From Labilithrix sp. (GTDB lineage Bacteria > Myxococcota > Polyangia > Polyangiales > Polyangiaceae): a stretch of 64,000 nucleotides of DNA. The position numbers and the translations under genes were made by a program. The stretch's first letter is position 1; every line of letters starts with the position of its first letter. Below are positions 34,374-45,347 of the stretch, piece after piece. The notes beneath the pieces are model-generated. The model searched no databases, was not told the DNA's origin, and saw only the letters and a list, made by a program, of their open reading frames with translations. The stretch is taken from assembly GCA_028287035.1 (NCBI GenBank), contig JAQBQL010000222.1, positions 11,198 through 75,197 on the forward strand. The letters are read 5' to 3'.

Positions 34374-35822
34374 ATGAAAGTCGGGACAAAGTTCGCGCTG
34401 GCTTTCCTCGTCTGCGGCATCCTGAGCGCGCTGGTCTACTCGGGCGTGGCGGCGAGCCGCGAGGCCTCGGAGGTCGAGCTTGCCGTGGGCGAGGATCTCA
34501 CCGCCCTCGGCCAGACGCTCCGCGTCGCGATCCTCGCGGTCTGGGAGCGCGACGGCGAGGCGCGCGCTCACGACCTCGTGCGCTACACCGACCGCGACGA
34601 GCACGTCGAGGCGCGCTGGACGTGGCTCGACGACGAGGCCGACGCCGCGTCGTCACCGCACGCGGACCGCGCGGTCGTCGTGCGGGTCCGCCAGGGGCAG
34701 ACGCAGTCCTGGGTCGGCCGCCGCAAGAGCGGCGAGCGCGTCGTCTCGGTCTACCTCCCGCTCCTCCGCGAAGGACAGCGCCCGGCGGCCCTCGAGCTCT
34801 CGCGTCCGCTCGTGCAGCGCTCGCACGTCTTCTGGAAGGAGGTCCGCGAGCAGCTGCTCGCGTCGACCATCGTCGCCGCCTTCGTCACGTTCCTCGCGGT
34901 GGTGCTCACGTCGTGGATCGTCTCACGGCCGCTCGCCGAGGTCGCCGAGCAGGCGCGCCGGATCGGCAGCGGCGACCTCTCCCATCGGCTCAGTGTCCAG
35001 GGGCACGACGAGGTCTCCTCGCTGGTCCAGGACCTGAACGCCATGTGCGATCAGCTACGGGACGCGAGGACGCGCGCCGACGAGGAGTCCACGAAGCGCA
35101 TCGCGGCGCTCGAGCAGCTCCGTCACGCCGACCGCCTGCGCACCGTGGGCACGCTCGCCTCCGGGATCGCGCACGAGCTCGGAACGCCGCTGGCGGTGAT
35201 CGCGATGCGCGCGAAGATGGTCGCGTCGGGCGAGGTCCCGAAGGACGAGGCGCCCCAGAGCTGCGCGATCATCGCCGCCCAGGCCGACCGCGTGACGCGC
35301 ATCGTGCGCCACCTGCTCGACTTCGCGCGGCGCCGCACGCCGCGCCGCGCCCGCGTCGATCTCGGCGAGCTCACCGAGCGAGCCGCCACTCTGCTCTCCT
35401 CCCTCGCCCGCAAGTCGAACGTGCAGATCGTGATCGCGCGCGAGCACGGCGAGGTGCAGGCGAACGTCGACGCGAGCCAGCTCGAGCAAGCCATCACGAA
35501 CCTCGTGATCAACGCCGTCCACGCGATGCCCGAGGGCGGCACCGTCACCGTTGCAACCCGCAACAGCCGCGCCGCTCCGGCGGGCGCTCCGACCGCCACC
35601 CGCGAGTGCGCGATCGTGGAGATTCGCGACGACGGCGACGGCATCGCTCCCGAGCACCTCGAGCGCATCTTCGAGCCGTTTTTCACGACGAAAGGCGTGG
35701 GCGAGGGCACGGGCCTCGGCCTCAGCGTCACGCATGGAATCATCGAGGACCACGAGGGCTGGATGACCGCCACGAGCGTGCCCGGCGAGGGCAGCATCTT
35801 CACGCTCTTTCTCCCGCACTGA
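34374..35822 (+). CDS. Membrane histidine kinase with HAMP domain
   Basis: This 482-residue kinase has two membrane helices (near residues 5-27 and 160-182) flanking a periplasmic sensor region. A HAMP linker follows (SRPLAEVAEQARRIGSGDLS). The HisKA domain has H267 in SGIAHELGTPLAV, an NtrB/PAS-less type, and the ATPase domain contains NLVINAVHAMPEGG, EIRDDGDGI and GEGTGLGLSVTHGII. It is typical of kinases that feed NtrC-type regulators, and such a regulator follows 36 bases downstream. The ATG at 34374 is preceded by a weak ribosome site, AAAGG. The signal sensed is unknown. Confidence 0.92.
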   Translation: MKVGTKFALAFLVCGILSALVYSGVAASREASEVELAVGEDLTALGQTLRVAILAVWERDGEARAHDLVRYTDRDEHVEARWTWLDDEADAASSPHADRAVVVRVRQGQTQSWVGRRKSGERVVSVYLPLLREGQRPAALELSRPLVQRSHVFWKEVREQLLASTIVAAFVTFLAVVLTSWIVSRPLAEVAEQARRIGSGDLSHRLSVQGHDEVSSLVQDLNAMCDQLRDARTRADEESTKRIAALEQLRHADRLRTVGTLASGIAHELGTPLAVIAMRAKMVASGEVPKDEAPQSCAIIAAQADRVTRIVRHLLDFARRRTPRRARVDLGELTERAATLLSSLARKSNVQIVIAREHGEVQANVDASQLEQAITNLVINAVHAMPEGGTVTVATRNSRAAPAGAPTATRECAIVEIRDDGDGIAPEHLERIFEPFFTTKGVGEGTGLGLSVTHGIIEDHEGWMTATSVPGEGSIFTLFLPH

Positions 35823-35858
35823 CCCGGCATTCCGCGGCTGGATTGCTAGACTCGCGGC

Positions 35859-37292
<1,434 letters not shown>

Positions 37293-37345
37293 TCGCGGCG
37301 ACGCAGGGATGAAGCGCGCACGGGGCCTGGCCGTACCAGCCCCAT

Positions 37346-38626
37346 GTGTCTTCCCGCTCCCGCTCTCGCCTCCTGCTCGCCGCGGTGGGCGGCACGTTCG
37401 CGCTGACGCTCCTCGCGGCGACCCCCGCCGCCGCGTTCGTCGTGAAGCGGACGCCCGACGGAGACCTCGTTCACTGGGAGGAGGAGTCCGTCTCCTACAC
37501 GTTCGCCCCGTCGGTCGCCGCGAACGTTCCGGGCGCCGTCGATGCCGCCACGACGGCGATGGCGAGCTGGAGCGGCACGGTGGGCGCCCCCGAGCTCGCC
37601 GGCCGCGACGCGCGCGACGTCGAGGACGCGCCGGCCGGACCCGGCCTCGACCGCAAGAACGGCGTGTTCTTCTTTCCCGAGGGCTACGGCCCTGCCGGCA
37701 AGGCGCTCGCCATCACGGTGCTCACGTACGACAACCGCACGGGTCGAATCCTCGACGCCGACATCATCGTCAACGGGGCCTACCGGTTCGCGGTCCTCGG
37801 CAGCGACCACGCGCCCGCCTCGACGAGCACCGCGCGACCGTCGAGCACCGACGGGATCGGCCACGGCGACCAGGCAGCGTCAGCCGGCATCGTCTACGAC
37901 CTCCATCACGTGCTCGCCCACGAGCTCGGTCACTCCCTCGGGTTGAACGACGAGCTCGTGAACCAGGACGCGCTGATGTACCGCTACACCTCGCCGAATT
38001 CGACGGCCTGGCGCGCCCCCGGCGCGGACGACGTCGACGGGCTCGCGGAGCTGTACAGCTCGAAGCTCGCCGCCCGCGGCAACGGCTGTCAGAGCAGCGC
38101 GGTGGCCGCGAAGAAGCCGAGCGCGGCCGCGTCGGAGCTCGCCCTCGCCGCCACGCTCGCCTTCCTGTCGTTCCTCGTCCTTCGCGGCAGGACCGACCGG
38201 CGAGCGCGGCTCGCCTTCGTGGTCGGCGCCGCGCTGGCCGCCTGTGCGCTCCTTCCGTCCATCACCGGACCGGAGGCCGGAGTGGCGCGGGCGAGCGCGC
38301 CTGCTCCCGGCGACGCGCGCGCACGGGTCCTCGGCACGTCCGTGACGATGGAGGACGGGCTCCTCAGGACGACCTTCCAGCTCGCCACCACCGCCTGCCG
38401 CGCCGCGCGCTGCCCGAGGACCGCCGAGGGCGCGACCTGGGGCGGCACCGCCGGGAACATCCGCCAGGAGGTGGGAAGCCAGCACGCGCCCTCGGTCGGC
38501 GAGGACGTCGACGTGACCTTCGACGCCGTGGCGACGTCGCTCGCGCCGCTCGCCAGCCCGCTCGGCGCCCTGCAGGCCGACGCCGTGAAGGCGACGGTCC
38601 GCGTGCTCACGAAGGCGGTCTACTGA
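37346..38626 (+). CDS. Metzincin-like zinc metalloprotease, membrane-anchored
   Basis: This 426-residue secreted protease starts with GTG and a signal peptide ending near TPAAAF. The zinc site HELGHSLGLND gives H192, E193, H196 and D202. The third ligand is an aspartate, as in snapalysin-type (M7) proteases, whereas matrixins have histidine. The Met-turn can be read in QDALMYRYTSPNS. After residue 255 come two hydrophobic helices separated by a short basic loop, so it may be anchored in the membrane, followed by a C-terminal domain of about 115 residues. The end overlaps the convergent glgX stop by 20 bases. The substrate is unknown. Confidence 0.75.
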   Translation: MSSRSRSRLLLAAVGGTFALTLLAATPAAAFVVKRTPDGDLVHWEEESVSYTFAPSVAANVPGAVDAATTAMASWSGTVGAPELAGRDARDVEDAPAGPGLDRKNGVFFFPEGYGPAGKALAITVLTYDNRTGRILDADIIVNGAYRFAVLGSDHAPASTSTARPSSTDGIGHGDQAASAGIVYDLHHVLAHELGHSLGLNDELVNQDALMYRYTSPNSTAWRAPGADDVDGLAELYSSKLAARGNGCQSSAVAAKKPSAAASELALAATLAFLSFLVLRGRTDRRARLAFVVGAALAACALLPSITGPEAGVARASAPAPGDARARVLGTSVTMEDGLLRTTFQLATTACRAARCPRTAEGATWGGTAGNIRQEVGSQHAPSVGEDVDVTFDAVATSLAPLASPLGALQADAVKATVRVLTKAVY

Positions 38627-40814
38627 CCTTCGCTGCTCGAGGCGGCGCGGAGGCGCGCCAGGAGCCCCGCCCCGGCATGATCCGCTTGAGGACCATCATC
38701 GTGTTCTGATCGAGCGTCACGCAGGCGCCTGCCTCGAGCTCGACGTCGTGCACGAGCTCGGTCAGCCGCGTATCGATGCGAAGCGACCAGCGCGTGCCCC
38801 AGGCGCGGCTCGGGAGGACGAAGTCGAGCGCCGTGCGCCCGCCGTTCAGGAGCAGGAGGAACGAGTCGTCGATGACCGGCTCACCGAGCGGATCGCGCCA
38901 GTCGAGCGCGTCTCCGGACAGCAGCAGCGCCAGCGCGCAGCTTCGCGGCGCCGACCAGTCGCTCGCGGTCATCTCGCGGCCACTCTCGTGGAACCACGCG
39001 ATGTCCTTCAGCTCGCTCCCGTCGATCGGCTCGCCCTTGAAGAACCCGGGCCGGCGGAAGACCGGGTGGCGACGCCGGAAGGCGAACACCTCGCGCGAGA
39101 ACGCCAGCAGCTCGGCCTGATCCGGGGCGAGGCTCCAGTCGATCCACGAGGTCTCGTTGTCCTGCACGAACGCGTTGTTGTTGCCGCCCTGCGTCTTGCC
39201 CATCTCGTCGCCGCTCGTGATCATCGGGACGCCCTGGGACAGGGCGAGCAGCACGAGGAAGTTGCGCTGCTGGCGGAGGCGGAGCGCGCGCACCGCGGGA
39301 TCGTCCGTCTCCCCCTCGGCTCCGCAGTTCCACGAGGCGTTCCAGTCCATGCCGTCGCGGTTCTGCTCGCCGTTCGCGAGATTCCGCTTCCGCTCGTAGG
39401 TGACGAGATCGCGCAAGGTGAAGCCGTCGTGGGCGGTCACGAAGTTGATGCTGGCGTGCGGGTGCCGTCCGTCGTCCTCGTAGAGATCGGAGGAGCCCGT
39501 GAGGCGGTACCCCATCTCGGCGATGGTCGACACCTGCCCCGTCCAGAACAGGCGGACCGCGTCGCGGTAGCGGCCGTTCCACTCCGTCCACAGCACGGGG
39601 AAGTTGCCGACCTGGTAGCCCCCGACCCCGAGGTCCCACGGCTCGGCGATGAGCTTCACGTTCGACAGGACGGGGTCCTGGTGGATGATGTCGAAGAACG
39701 CGCTCATCTTGTCGACGGCGCCGGACTCGCGCGCGAGCGTCGAGGCGAGGTCGAAGCGGAAGCCGTCGACGTGCATCTCGGTCACCCAGTACCGGAGGCT
39801 GTCCATGACGAGCTTCAGGGACTGCGCGTGGAGCATGTTCAGGCTGTTGCCGCAGCCGGTGTAGTCCTCGTAGCGCGCGCGATCGTCGGGGTGCAGCCGG
39901 TAGTAGGTGGAGTTGTCGAGGCCGCGCAGGCTGACCGTCGGGCCGAGCTCGTCCCCCTCCCCCGTGTGGTTGTAGACGACGTCGAGCACGACCTCGATGC
40001 CGGCGTGATGGAGCGCCTTCACCATCGTCTTGAACTCGGCGACCTGCTCGCCGGGCACGACGGCGAAGCGCTGGTCGGGCGCGAGAAAGGCGAGCGTCGA
40101 GTAGCCCCAGTAGTTCTTCATCCCGCGCGCCGCGACGCTCCACTCCTCCATGTGCTCGTGGATGGGCAGGAGCTCGACGGTCGTGACGCCGAGCGCGCGA
40201 AGATGATCGATCACCGCCGGATGCGAGACCCCGAGGAAGGTGCCGCGGAGCCGTTCCGGCACCTCGGGATGGACTGCCGTGAGCCCCTTCACGTGCGTCT
40301 CGTAGAGGACCGTATCGGCCCACGTGACGTGCGGGCGCCGGTCGTCCTCCCAGTCGAACGTCCCGTCGACGACGACCGCCTTCGGCACGCCGCGCGCACT
40401 GTCCCGCACGTCGGCGGCGGCGAGGTTCGGAGCCTCCTCGGTGCCGGCGAAGCCCGGATGCGGAGCGCCCGCGTAGGCGAACACGGGCTCGCGGTAGTCC
40501 ACCGTACCCTCGACCCGCAGGGCGTACGGATCGACGAGGAGCTTCCGCTCGTTGAAGCGGTGACCGGCGGCGGGATCGTAGTGGCCGCGCGCCCGGAAGC
40601 CGTAGCGCTGCCCGGGTTGCAGGCCCGGGACGTAGCCGTGCCACACGTGCGCGCTCTTCTCACGGAACGGAAGGCGCGTCTCGACGCCGCCCGCGTCGAA
40701 CAAGCACAGGGTCATCCCCTGCGCGTTCTCGGAGAAGACTGCGAAGTTCACCCCTTCGCCGTCGAAGGTCGCGCCGAGCGGCGCGTGCCGACCGGGCCTC
40801 ATCGTCAGCGGCAT
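38607..40814 (-). CDS. glgX: Glycogen debranching enzyme
   Basis: This 735-residue GlgX/TreX-type isoamylase hydrolyses alpha-1,6 branch points in phosphorylase-trimmed glycogen. An N-terminal CBM48 starfish domain (RPGRHAPLGATFDGEGVNFA) precedes the GH13 barrel. The barrel has the four conserved regions, including DVVYNHTGEGDE, DGFRFDLAS with the catalytic nucleophile Asp, LIAEPWDLG with the acid/base Glu, and TAHDGFTLRD. The long C-terminal domain ends the protein. It lies 10 bases after malQ, so the two form a glycogen-breakdown unit. The length is normal. Confidence 0.95.
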   Translation of the reverse strand: MPLTMRPGRHAPLGATFDGEGVNFAVFSENAQGMTLCLFDAGGVETRLPFREKSAHVWHGYVPGLQPGQRYGFRARGHYDPAAGHRFNERKLLVDPYALRVEGTVDYREPVFAYAGAPHPGFAGTEEAPNLAAADVRDSARGVPKAVVVDGTFDWEDDRRPHVTWADTVLYETHVKGLTAVHPEVPERLRGTFLGVSHPAVIDHLRALGVTTVELLPIHEHMEEWSVAARGMKNYWGYSTLAFLAPDQRFAVVPGEQVAEFKTMVKALHHAGIEVVLDVVYNHTGEGDELGPTVSLRGLDNSTYYRLHPDDRARYEDYTGCGNSLNMLHAQSLKLVMDSLRYWVTEMHVDGFRFDLASTLARESGAVDKMSAFFDIIHQDPVLSNVKLIAEPWDLGVGGYQVGNFPVLWTEWNGRYRDAVRLFWTGQVSTIAEMGYRLTGSSDLYEDDGRHPHASINFVTAHDGFTLRDLVTYERKRNLANGEQNRDGMDWNASWNCGAEGETDDPAVRALRLRQQRNFLVLLALSQGVPMITSGDEMGKTQGGNNNAFVQDNETSWIDWSLAPDQAELLAFSREVFAFRRRHPVFRRPGFFKGEPIDGSELKDIAWFHESGREMTASDWSAPRSCALALLLSGDALDWRDPLGEPVIDDSFLLLLNGGRTALDFVLPSRAWGTRWSLRIDTRLTELVHDVELEAGACVTLDQNTMMVLKRIMPGRGSWRASAPPRAAKVSRPPS

Positions 40815-40824
40815 CCGGTACGTC

Positions 40825-42384
40825 TCAGACGCGGCCCGAGGCGGCGACGAGCTCGCGGATCGCGGCGAACCGCTCGGCGACCTCGGGGTCCTCGCGCAGC
40901 TCCTCGATGGGCTTCGGGAGGCGCCACGTCCAGTTCCGTTCGTTGACTGTGCCCGGCGTGTTGATGCGCGTGCCGTCGCCGAGCAGCTCGTTGACGAGGA
41001 CGAGCGTGAGCTCCGAACGCGCCGAGAAGAGGAGCTTCAGTAGCGCGAGCTCGCGCTCCTGCTTCGGCAGGTCGAGCGGCATGTCGTCGAGGGCGGCGAG
41101 GCGCTCGCGCTCCCACGGCTCGAGCTCGCCCCACCAGGTCGTGATGGGCGCGGTGTCGTGCGTGCTCCACGTGGCGACGGACAGCGCCGGGAACTTGCGA
41201 GGGTCGCGCGGGACGAGCTTCTCGTCACGCTCCCACGGCAGCACCTTGTACCCGGGGAGCCCGAGTCGCTTCATCGTCTGGCGAACGAACGGCGGGATGA
41301 CGCCGAGGTCCTCCGCGATGACCGCGCCGGGGCCTGCCGCCTCGAGCATGGCTCGGAGCACCTTCTCGCCGCGCGCGAGCTGCTCGGGCTCCGTCGCGGG
41401 CACGAACGTCCCCGCCTCGCCCTCGCTCGTGACCCACTGGCGGAAGAAGCCGACGACGTGGTCGATGCGGAAGCGGTCGAACAGCGCTGCCGCGTGGCGC
41501 GCGCGGTCCTTGAGCCACGCGAGCCCGTCGGCGTCCATCGCCTCCCAGTCGTAGACGGGTAGGCCCCAGCCCTGCCCTTCGGGGGCGAAGTCGTCGGGCG
41601 GGGCGCCGAGCGAGACGCCCTCGGTGCGGAACTGGTCCTGGTGAGCCCAGACGTCGGCGCTCTCGCCCCCCACGATGAAGGGCATGTCGCCCATGATCGC
41701 GACGCCGAGCGCACGGAGCTGCTCGCGGGCCGCGTGCCACTGCTCGTGCGCGAGCCATTGCAGGTACATCTGCTCGAGGACGCGCCGACCGATGCCGCCG
41801 TCCTCCGGGCCCTTGCCGAGCGCGAGGATGCGCGGGTCACGATCCCGTTCGGCGGCCGGCCAGGTCTTCCAGCCGTGACCGTCGTGCGACCCGCGGAGCG
41901 CCATGAAGAGAGCGTGGTCGCAGAGCCACGCCTTCTCGCGCTCGACGAACGCGCGGAAGGCGGTGGCGCGCTCGCCGTCGGGCTTCGCCTCGAGCTCGGC
42001 GGTCCGGAACTCGGTGAAGGCCGCGTGGAAGACGCGCTGCTTCAGGGTGCGCACCGTGCGGTAGTCCACCGTGGGCAAGGCCCTCACCCGGGCGAGCTCG
42101 GCGAGCCCTTCGTCGCCGAGACGCCGCTCGATGTCGGCGGGGTCGAGGTCGGCGATGGCCTCGACGTCGATGTAGATCGGGTCGATCGCAAACGCGGAGA
42201 GCGCCCCGTACGGGCTCGTCTCCCCGTGGGAGAGCTCTTGTACGGGCAGCACCTGGAGGAGGCGCTGCCCGGCTCCCAGGAGCCACGACGCGCACGCCGG
42301 GAGGTCTGTGATCTGCCCGATGCCCCAGTCCTTCTGCGTACGTACGGAGAAGAGGGGGATGGTCGTTCCGGAGACCTTCGCCAT
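40825..42384 (-). CDS. malQ: 4-alpha-glucanotransferase (amylomaltase)
   Basis: This 519-residue GH77 enzyme transfers maltooligosaccharide segments between glucans. The ATG at 42384 gives the normal start (TIPLFSVRTQKDWGIGQIT). The active-site segments RIDHVVGFFRQW (nucleophile Asp), IAEDLGVIP (acid/base Glu) and WSTHDTAPITTWW (stabilising Asp) are all present. The longer frame upstream has no conserved sequence. It is coupled to glgX, ten bases apart, and together they recycle glycogen limit dextrins. The signal for expression is not visible. Its start faces the divergent TonB-like gene across 100 bases. Confidence 0.95.
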   Translation of the reverse strand: MAKVSGTTIPLFSVRTQKDWGIGQITDLPACASWLLGAGQRLLQVLPVQELSHGETSPYGALSAFAIDPIYIDVEAIADLDPADIERRLGDEGLAELARVRALPTVDYRTVRTLKQRVFHAAFTEFRTAELEAKPDGERATAFRAFVEREKAWLCDHALFMALRGSHDGHGWKTWPAAERDRDPRILALGKGPEDGGIGRRVLEQMYLQWLAHEQWHAAREQLRALGVAIMGDMPFIVGGESADVWAHQDQFRTEGVSLGAPPDDFAPEGQGWGLPVYDWEAMDADGLAWLKDRARHAAALFDRFRIDHVVGFFRQWVTSEGEAGTFVPATEPEQLARGEKVLRAMLEAAGPGAVIAEDLGVIPPFVRQTMKRLGLPGYKVLPWERDEKLVPRDPRKFPALSVATWSTHDTAPITTWWGELEPWERERLAALDDMPLDLPKQERELALLKLLFSARSELTLVLVNELLGDGTRINTPGTVNERNWTWRLPKPIEELREDPEVAERFAAIRELVAASGRV

Positions 42385-42484
42385 GAGGGGCCGTAGTTCG
42401 CACAAGGGGTGCCCCCGCGCAAGACCTCCCGTCGTTCGACCAGATCGAGGGGAACTTCCGGCGGTTTGCGGCACACTATCCTCC

Positions 42485-43282
42485 GTGCGCGGAACGCTGG
42501 CCCTCACGCTCGGAATGTCGCTCGGCCTCCACGTTGCGGCGTTCGCGGCGGTCACCCTGCCGGCTCTGCTGCATCACGCCTCGCCGGCTGCGCCCGACCC
42601 GCCGCCCGCGAATGCCGGCGAGACGTTCGAGCTCCCGGCCCCGGAGAGCGCGGAGGTCCCCCTCGCGAACGCCTCTCCGTCGCCCGAGGCCTATGCCGCC
42701 CCCGCCCCGCCCGACGCCGTCGATGCGCCTGCCGCCCCGGTGCCCGACGTCCACGCGAAGCGCGCCGCGCGGCCTTCGCACGAGGCGCGTCCCTCGGCCG
42801 GGCGGGCGCCCGCCGCGGCGACCGACGGAAGCCCCGGGTCAGCCGGCTCGGCCGCGCTCTACGGAGCGGTGGGTGACCGGTCGGCGACCGATCTGTCCCG
42901 CGCCTTCACGCGCGACTTCCCGCAGGCGGCCAGCGGCGACCCGCTCTGGCGGACCGCCCCCCTCGGAGCGGCGGGAGAGGCGACCGTGACGTTCACCCTC
43001 GACGAGGCGGGCCACATCACCGACGTCGCGGTGACCGGCGCGAGCGGAGCCCTCGCGCAGGGCATCCGCCGGACGATGACGCTCATCAAGGCGCGGGCGT
43101 TCACCGCCAAGGCGCGGGTGACGCGCCTCCGCCTCGTCGCGACCGTGAGCGCCGACACCGTGCACGACGGGCTCCACGGCGACGTGTTCGCGATCGGCGG
43201 CAGCTTCGCGGAAGGCGAAGGCGCAGCGTTCTTCGCGCTGAACGTCGGCCGGCGCATCGACCTCCGCGTCAGAGCGCAGTGA
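42485..43282 (+). CDS. TonB-like energy-transducer domain protein
   Basis: This 265-residue protein has one N-terminal membrane helix (LALTLGMSLGLHVAAFAAV), then a Pro/Ala-rich periplasmic stretch of about 110 residues. A C-terminal domain resembles TonB/AgmX-type folds (GEATVTFTLDEAGHITDVAV). TonB proteins couple the inner-membrane proton force to outer-membrane transport. The helix and proline spacer fit. The GTG at 42485 fits the start of the helix, and the open frame before it overlaps malQ. No exbB, exbD or receptor gene is adjacent, so the link to transport is only by family resemblance. Confidence 0.65.
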   Translation: MRGTLALTLGMSLGLHVAAFAAVTLPALLHHASPAAPDPPPANAGETFELPAPESAEVPLANASPSPEAYAAPAPPDAVDAPAAPVPDVHAKRAARPSHEARPSAGRAPAAATDGSPGSAGSAALYGAVGDRSATDLSRAFTRDFPQAASGDPLWRTAPLGAAGEATVTFTLDEAGHITDVAVTGASGALAQGIRRTMTLIKARAFTAKARVTRLRLVATVSADTVHDGLHGDVFAIGGSFAEGEGAAFFALNVGRRIDLRVRAQ

Positions 43283-43294
43283 GCGTGCCTGCGG

Positions 43295-45067
43295 TCAGGG
43301 GTTCGAGAGCGTCGCCGACGGCGCGTTGCCCCCGCGCTCCATGACGACGAGGCCGCCCTGCCGGAACGTGATCCCGTAGTCGATCGGCACGAGGGACAGC
43401 GCCTCCTCGGAGGGCTCCCAGAGGAGCACGTGGTCGTAGAGGGGCGTCGCGTCGTGCCAGAACTCGGCCCAGCGGGCGCGGTACTCGGCGCGGCAGTCGT
43501 TCGTGATGACGCGCGTCGACTCGCAGAAGCTCGCCGACGTCTGCATCGTGGCCGCGAAGTTCTCGAGGACGAGATCGTTGAACCGCACCGGCGGCGCCGC
43601 CTTGTACATGAGCGGGAACGACCGGGAGTGCGCGAAGAGCAGCGGGGCGCTCGTGTAGCGATCCGTGACGTAGAAGCCCCACGCGTGGAGGAGGCTGCGG
43701 GTGTTGTCGCTCACGCCCTTGTGCTTGAAGACGAGGGGCAGGAGCCGCGCGCCCTCGGGCACCGCGGCGACGCCGGCGGTGAAGCGCTCGCGGTCGCGGT
43801 CGAGACGGAGGAAGTCGGCGCCCATGCCGGCGCTGTAGAGCGCGGCGGACACCCCGAGCACCGCGATGATGCGCTTCGGCAGCACGTCGGGCACGCGGAG
43901 GAGGAGCGCCATCCAGAGGAACGGGATGAGGCGCGAATTGACGTGGTACCAGTTGGTGACCCGGTACGGCGCAAGGCAGAAGAGCAGGCCCAGCACCACG
44001 ACCGCGAGCGGCGAGAAGAAGGCGGGCGTGTCGCGGCGGCGTCCCCACCCGTAGTAGACGAGCAGGACGCCCGGCACGAGGCTCGTGATGGACAGCTTGG
44101 TGAAGCCCCAGAGCCACTCGGCCCACAGGTTGTAGGCGAGCTCCCAGGGCGGAACCATGCGCGCGTGCGCGACCACCGAGGCCATCGAGCCGCCGGTATC
44201 GGAGAGCTGCTCGATGATCGACATGGCGACCAGCCCGACGACCGGCACCATCGGCAGCCCCATCGCGCGCAGCGAGGCGGCGCGCTCCCGCCAGCTCGGC
44301 GCGCGCACCGCCTCGACCAGCACGAGGAGGCATACGACGAGGAGCGGGAACACGTGCGCGTACCACGTCGCGGCCCCGAGCGCGGTGACCACGGCGGCCC
44401 GGCGGAGCGTCGGCGCCTTTCTCTGCCGGTCGAGCGCGAGGAGGAGCGCGAGGGACAGCGGCACCGCGAGGGCGAAGTCCAGCATGCCCATCGAGACGAA
44501 CCAGTTGTGGACCATCGGCCACAAGAAGAGACTCGCCACGAGCATGCGCTTGCGGCTGCCGGTCAGCTCCAGGATGAACCGCGGGAACACGAAGGCGTTC
44601 GCGGCGAGCACGAGGAGCGCGAAGAGCCGCGCCGCCAGCTTGCCGCCGACGACCTTGCCCACGACGAACAGCCAGGCGAAGAGGGCGGCGTTCGTCTTGA
44701 AGAAGCCGTTGAAGACGAATTCGGGGTAGCGCGCCGGGTTCTCGATGACCGTCGCTGCCGCGAGGTGGTTCGGCAGGTCCTGGTAGGGGGGAACCTCGGT
44801 GAGGGCGAGCGGCCACGCGCCGATGACGAAGAGGGCCGCGCCGACGAGGAGAGCCATCTGCGCGTCCCCCAGGACGAAGCCACGGCTCAGCTCCCGGACC
44901 TGGCGCGCGAAGCTCTCGGACACCGCGACGACCCCCGAGCCCGCGGGCACGGGGGAGGACGCCTCGATCGTGGCGGGCTCGCGCGCCGCGTCCGCCCGCG
45001 TGAGGAGCGAGTGCGACCGCGAGGGAGACCTGAGCAGGTCACCGGCGACGAGGTTGGAGTTCGGCAT
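43295..45067 (-). CDS. Polytopic membrane protein of unknown function
   Basis: This 590-residue membrane protein has a soluble N-terminus of about 70 residues and about thirteen hydrophobic helices, with a periplasmic C-terminal domain of about 180 residues. The loop after the first helix carries PPYQDLPNHLAAA, a pattern that recurs in unnamed GT-C-like myxobacterial proteins. No closer family is recognised. Glycosyltransferase or polymer-export roles are possible guesses. The ATG at 45067 has no clear ribosome site. The 281-base region between it and the trypsin-like gene must hold both promoters, but I see no convincing box. Confidence 0.6.
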   Translation of the reverse strand: MPNSNLVAGDLLRSPSRSHSLLTRADAAREPATIEASSPVPAGSGVVAVSESFARQVRELSRGFVLGDAQMALLVGAALFVIGAWPLALTEVPPYQDLPNHLAAATVIENPARYPEFVFNGFFKTNAALFAWLFVVGKVVGGKLAARLFALLVLAANAFVFPRFILELTGSRKRMLVASLFLWPMVHNWFVSMGMLDFALAVPLSLALLLALDRQRKAPTLRRAAVVTALGAATWYAHVFPLLVVCLLVLVEAVRAPSWRERAASLRAMGLPMVPVVGLVAMSIIEQLSDTGGSMASVVAHARMVPPWELAYNLWAEWLWGFTKLSITSLVPGVLLVYYGWGRRRDTPAFFSPLAVVVLGLLFCLAPYRVTNWYHVNSRLIPFLWMALLLRVPDVLPKRIIAVLGVSAALYSAGMGADFLRLDRDRERFTAGVAAVPEGARLLPLVFKHKGVSDNTRSLLHAWGFYVTDRYTSAPLLFAHSRSFPLMYKAAPPVRFNDLVLENFAATMQTSASFCESTRVITNDCRAEYRARWAEFWHDATPLYDHVLLWEPSEEALSLVPIDYGITFRQGGLVVMERGGNAPSATLSNP

Positions 45068-45347
45068 GCGTCAAAAGGAGAAGGGAAACGCGTCGGCGGC
45101 GGGGTCGTGACGCAATAAGCAAAACGGGGCCCAGCGGCGAACCGTCGGAAAACCCTGCGGCGAAGCCTAACCGACGGGCCGATCGGTGTCGAGAGACCAC
45201 AAAAAGCGGCCGACCATGACATGAGGATCAGACGTGCCGGCGCCCCACCCTGGTGCGTCAAAGTGCGGACGGGATGCCCACTGTCATGGTCGAGGTAAGG
45301 ACCGGGAGCAGCTAGGCATACAGTGTGAATGTGTGGGGCCAGAGTCG

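Noticed and set aside
38748..40946. A 732-codon plus-strand open frame over glgX
   Set aside because: The minus strand has an intact, motif-complete glgX. The plus-strand frame mirrors its codon pattern and has no conserved motif.
45069..45110. An AAGGAG ribosome-site-like sequence on the plus strand just after the start of the large membrane protein
   Set aside because: No coding-like open frame follows at a usable distance on the plus strand.
43430..45118. A 562-codon plus-strand open frame over the polytopic membrane protein gene
   Set aside because: It is an Arg/Glu/His-rich mirror of the membrane protein on the other strand and has no start context or homologous segment.
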